Shown piece by piece: positions 59,990 to 64,000 of a stretch of 64,000 nucleotides of DNA (its first letter is position 1; each line of letters begins with the position of its first letter). The translations under genes were made by a program, and so were the position numbers. Location: contig MU385855.1 in the NCBI GenBank assembly GCA_022497145.1, forward strand, positions 1,178,001 to 1,242,000, given 5' to 3'. The notes under the pieces were generated by a model. It worked only from the letters and a program-made list of their open reading frames with translations, searched no databases and had not been told where the DNA came from. The DNA is from Rostrohypoxylon terebratum. Lineage: Eukaryota > Ascomycota > Sordariomycetes > Xylariales > Hypoxylaceae.

Positions 59990-60962
59990 GAGCGACTATA
60001 CGGCCATGGGTATTGGAATTGACCCATTAACCCTTGATTTGATATATCAGTAGTATCCTTCTATTCATACTCAACGACCCGTGCAAATTAGGGGCATTGT
60101 GTTTGACCAAAATATTACCTAGTAACTAGTTACTATTAACATAGCAACATAGCAACATAGCTCGGAACGACGAGGCCATACCTATGTGATCATTGTGACG
60201 GCGTTGTCTCCTAAAGAAAAACAAACAAACGTATCTCGGCCGATGCGCGATGCCGAGCGTGTCGTCGCTCAGTAATCAAACTGTGAACGAACATTCATCT
60301 TCATTCCTACAAAACGCGACTACGCCGTGTGAGTCAGGCCGGCGACCTCGAATGAATAAATTCGTACCATTCGATGACATGTTTTGGGCACTGGGGAATG
60401 ATAGTTCAGGGGGTTGTAAGGGTTTGTGGGGGGAATGGTGAGGTAAGCTTGGCCGATTCGCGATTGAAAATAACCTTGGAAGGTTGCGAAGCGCGAAAAG
60501 TGCTCAATTAGCACTTTCCCCCGTCCTTAGCTGCCATATATAGTATCAGAGTTCATCTCCACATCGCGTCTCTTCGGCTTCCCGAATCCACCATCCACCA
60601 TCCACCATTCATTCACCATTCACCACTCAGACCAATTTCGACCAATTCGACCAATTCAAACAGAGGCAGTGATGGGGATCTATGGTCTATGGTCTAATGG
60701 CGATGCCACTGTCGCATGTTGGCTTGCAGGTTGGTGCGTGTTCGGGGTATAATCGTACAGATTAATCCTATTCGTGAACGATATAAAGCTAGGCCTCAGC
60801 TTTCCCCACTGATGTAAGACTGCAACCCTGAATCGGTTCATCAGCTACTACTATATCAAGCTTCGTTTTCCCTTGGAATATTGTATTTGACTCAAGTTCA
60901 ACTCAAATTCAACTCAAGCTTTATTTCTACCATCTAGATTCTCCAAAACAATTTGCATCGCA
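59990..60962. other. intergenic, promoter of the FAD monooxygenase
   Basis: About 970 nt. It contains CCATCCACCATCCACCATTCATTCACC repeats (about 60591-60625), ACCAATTCGACCAATTC (about 60640) and a CAACTCAAATTCAACTCAAG repeat near 60897. A CATATATAG TATA-like motif lies at 60535-60543. No gene is seen. Confidence 0.45.
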
Positions 60963-62453
60963 ATGGCCGAAGCTAACGGATCAGCGGAGCTACCTATCCT
61001 CATTATTGGAGCCGGTAAGAGACCTGAGCCTGATATTCCCAATGTAGCTAGAGCGGCACTGATATACTCCCTACATTAGGTATTACTGGGCTGGCTATAG
61101 CCAATGGTCTTCACCAGGTAAGCCCCCTCTTTTTTCACTTCCCTAGCCGCCAAACTAAGATGTGAAAATAGAAAGGTGTCCCATACATCGTCTTTGAGAG
61201 AGACCTCTCTCTCTCACCACGAAATGGACGGGATTGGGGTATAGCGTGTCATTGGGGAACTCCCCTTCTCGCTGAGCTCCTCGGCGACGAGAAATGGAGT
61301 CGCGTGAATTCCACTCTCGTCGACCCCCACCTGCCCATAAAGGAGACTGAGCATTTCCCCCTGTATAACGGGAAGACGGGCGAGTTAATCTTCTCAACGC
61401 CTGTCCCGAGAATGCACCGTATCCTTCGCTCGCGCATGCGAGCCCTCCAAGCGGAAGGTCTTGATATCCGGTACGGCAAAAAGCTGTCCGACTTGGAGTA
61501 CTCCGCAGATGGCAAGAGCGTAACCGTCCACTTCGAAGACGGCACATCCGAAACTGGCCGCCTAGTTATTGGAGCAGATGGCAGCCAGAGCCGGGTCCGC
61601 ACCTCGCTCTTAGGCCCGGAAAAAGCAGCGCTGAAACGGCTCCCGGTCGCCGCGACCTTCGTGAATACCTCATTACCCGCGGAGGAAGCCCGGCGTCTGC
61701 GCGCCTCCGTGCATCCTATCATCAACGGGCTGGTGCACCCTCACAACATGATGGGCATGTTCGCGATCCTCGACGCATCCGACGCCGCACACCCCGAGAA
61801 TTGGCAATTTTCGGTCTATATCTCGTGGCCGTGCAGCGTAGAGGAGCAGGCTGCCGAGGCCGCGGCTGGCATAGGCTTGCGTGAAAGGCTACAGCAGGGC
61901 AAGGAGAAGAGTCGCGAGTTTTCGGATCCGCTGAGGAGGTGTTACGAACTCATTAGCGACGACTGCGAGAAGGTTTATTACGTGACGAATGGGAATTGGG
62001 ATCCGAGTTTGCCCGAGCACGACTGGGATAATAGGGGTGGGCGGGCGACGCTGGTTGGTGACGCAGCACACCCGATGACGTATCGTGAGTTGCGCTTCGT
62101 GATTTCCTCGCTGTTTTTCGGATTACTAACTAGAGTGCGTTTTAGACCGCGGGCAAGGACTAAACCAATCCCTCGGGGACGCGCATGCGCTAGTCGCATT
62201 GCTGACGAAGCCGGAAGGCCGATCTCAGGGCGAGCTAATTGACGCATTCGAGGCTGAGATGCGGCCGCGAACCGGGGAAGAAGTCCGGCAGAGCGAGAAG
62301 AACACGCTGATGCTGCATAATTGGGAGGTGGTGTCGAAGAGCCCTCTCCTGCAGAGAGGAGTCGCTTACGGGAGTGAGGGTAAAAGCACGACGCAGCCAA
62401 ATACCTCGCGAAGTAATCCGGAGACGAACGACGGTATCCAGGAGGAGATCTGA
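60963..62453 (+). CDS. FAD-dependent monooxygenase (PHBH-fold group A)
   Basis: Four exons (60963-61014, 61080-61117, 61172-62084, 62146-62453) give 436 aa. The first introns are very short, and joining them yields the FAD dinucleotide motif IIGAGITGLAIANGLHQ. The second motif is VIGADGSQSRVR. The flavin ribityl-binding GD motif is GDAAHPMTYHRGQGLNQSLG, interrupted by the third intron within the Tyr-His codons. These three motifs define class A flavin monooxygenases, which use NAD(P)H to hydroxylate or epoxidise aromatic or polyketide substrates. No membrane anchor is seen. It is not an ornithine N5-hydroxylase (no such motifs), so it is not obviously part of siderophore synthesis; the substrate is unknown. 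Confidence 0.92.
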
Positions 62454-62905
62454 CACGAGATTTGTACAACCATCCACATCTAGCTAGGAATAAGCCACTC
62501 ACGTCAATATATTTATAGACCGCTCTGTCATCACCAGGTAGCCAATCAACGTCCCCCTAATCCGAACTGACTCAGCCTTCGAGACGCTCGCTAAGAAGCT
62601 ATGGTTCTCGGACACACCTAGGTTCTTAGATGAGTATACTGACTGTAATAAGACGGCAATGCTAGTGACGAAAAAGCTAATGTATTGAACACGAAAAAAC
62701 TGGCGATTGAGTATGTAGAGAACACTAGAGTAGGCAATTCACCTAGAAAAGGGGGTATCAAAATCCGATTTCCTAACCCCGTAAACGCCACATGCACGCC
62801 TTTTCGCCGAACCGTCTAGTCCAACTTGAACCGCACCCTCTTCACCACATTCCTCTTACTTTTGCCCATTTCCTTTAAGATCCCCCTCACCTCACCTCCA
62901 ATACC
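62454..62905. other. intergenic, convergent 3' ends
   Basis: About 450 nt between the monooxygenase (+) and MED6 (-). Nothing is recognised. Confidence 0.4.
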
Positions 62906-63901
62906 CTACGCTGAAGTTGGAGTTGCGCCAGCCTTGCTCTTCTTTCGCTTGATCTTAGACATGCCCGTCGGCGTTTTGGGTGTCTTCTCCCCTGTCTTTG
63001 TGTCCTTCTTGTCTGGCTGGGAAAGCGACGAGCTCACCATCGTGGTGTTGAGACTTGGCAGGCCTAGCGTCGGCAGTTTTTCTTTGCGACCGGTCGAGCT
63101 GAGATGGAACTCGCCCGGCTTGCCGGTAATGGGGTTCTCGTCCATGTATTCGCCGCCATACTGCATGTGGATCATGAAGGAATGCTCTGCTAGGCGAGAA
63201 TCCACAGCCGACTGGGTAGGCTTTTTGGTCTCTGAAGTAGTCTTGGTGCTGCTCTCTTGCGTATCAGGCATTGGCGTGGTGCCCTTCGACTCTAGCGCCC
63301 GCGTTTTGGTATTCGCTGTGTTTGGTGCGGTGAAGTATCCATGCCCGGTAGATGGGGACCAGGTTCGTACTCTGTCTGCGGCTGCGAAACACTTGCTTAG
63401 ATTCTCGGTCAGCGTGACCTACGTAATCAAGTCAGCCTTGAAAAAATTGGTGGGAAGGACGGGAGTAATGACCAATCTAAAGTTGAGAACATCGACGAAT
63501 GTAGGCGCCATGTAGACGTGATCCCCAACAACGTAGTATGCGGCGTGTACAATGATGTCGTCGGTAGGTTCGCGCTTGCGACGAGTCTGCTTGTGAATGA
63601 CCCAGACACCAGTTCCCATTCCGGGTCCGGTCTCAGCGGGTTCTTGAGCAACAACAAACTCCAACCCTGTCATTTCTCTCAATTGACCTTCGAAGGCTTC
63701 GCGGGTTTGGATAAGGTGGCCCATGGTCGGATTGAATAGTGCCTGGTTAAAGACTATCGCATTATTCGATGTGCCATCGAAAAATGGGGATTTGGCGAAG
63801 TAAAAGAGCACCGAATTCGAATGAACTCCTCCGATCCTCTGTAGCTCTATCGGGTCATGCCATTGTATCTCATCGAGCGGGATTTCTCTAGTTTCCGCCA
63901 T
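62906..63901 (-). CDS. MED6: Mediator complex subunit 6
   Basis: Two exons (63901-63473, 63418-62906) encode 313 aa. The N-terminus LDEIQWHDPIELQRIGGVHS is followed by VLFYFAKSPFFDGTSNNAIV and LFNPTMGHLIQTREAFEGQL, and later by YYVVGDHVYMAPTFVDVLNF; all are typical of Med6. The C-terminal third is basic and disordered, ending in KRKKSKAGATPTSA. Med6 is a head-module subunit of Mediator, needed for RNA polymerase II transcription. The intron (63419-63472, 54 nt) uses an unusual GTCATT donor, chosen because it closes the frame between NFRL and VTLTENLSK and no better donor is nearby. Confidence 0.9.
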
Positions 63902-64000
63902 GTTCGCGTGTTGTCTTGAATGGGATGCGGAAGTGGGAAGTGGAAGCTTTGAGAATGAGAATTAGCAGAGTAGGAACAGAAGCGCAGATCCATAAGATAA
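63902..64000. other. MED6 upstream flank, window edge
   Basis: The last 99 nt are the start of the MED6 promoter. No other feature is visible. Confidence 0.4.

Overview
The window is nuclear DNA of a filamentous ascomycete, most likely a sordariomycete. Genes carry short introns (about 45-110 nt) with GTRNGT donors. Recognisable single-copy fungal genes lie on both strands, short CCTAGGTAGG-type palindromes are scattered through intergenic DNA, and there is a TTAGGG-type interstitial telomeric tract. Most coding sequences had to be assembled from exons by hand. In most of them the reading frame closes exactly across each junction and the encoded family motifs are restored; genes with a single exon or a low-confidence call are marked as such.

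Layout. 0.2-11.2 kb holds conserved genes: a CLPTM1-type membrane protein (-), a LOG-type phosphoribohydrolase (+), a fused PabA-PabB p-aminobenzoate synthase (+) and ER glucosidase I (-). 12-26.7 kb is a compact biosynthetic gene cluster set between glucosidase I and the snRNP gene: an 11-exon highly reducing polyketide synthase (-), a divergently transcribed alpha/beta-hydrolase of the polyketide-transferase (af380-like) type, a membrane-anchored P450, and a bANK regulator (bZIP basic region plus ankyrin repeats, the architecture of ToxE). 29-46.5 kb is again conserved: SNRNP27-like, a secreted aspartic protease, ELP5, proteasome alpha6 (PRE5), VPS55, GYP7, MSO1, MAK16 and MSS1. At 46.9-47.1 kb is a small tandem-repeat protein with promoter and codon features of a highly expressed gene. 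47.1-56.2 kb is a gene desert containing a TTAGGG inverted repeat. 56.2-62.5 kb is an accessory block with a Fes/IroE-like esterase, an ARN/SIT-type siderophore transporter and an FAD monooxygenase. MED6 (-) closes the window.

How the genes work together. The cluster is self-contained. The PKS has no thioesterase and its C-methyltransferase region has lost the SAM motif, so a largely unmethylated reduced chain is expected. That chain could be released or transferred by the hydrolase and oxidised by the P450, with the bANK protein as the local regulator. The esterase and transporter pair looks like a siderophore uptake and hydrolysis module. The most novel items are the (N/C)FGRSGYNKD repeat protein with Lys-Arg sites between repeats, the PKS cluster, and the telomeric inverted repeat in the gene desert.
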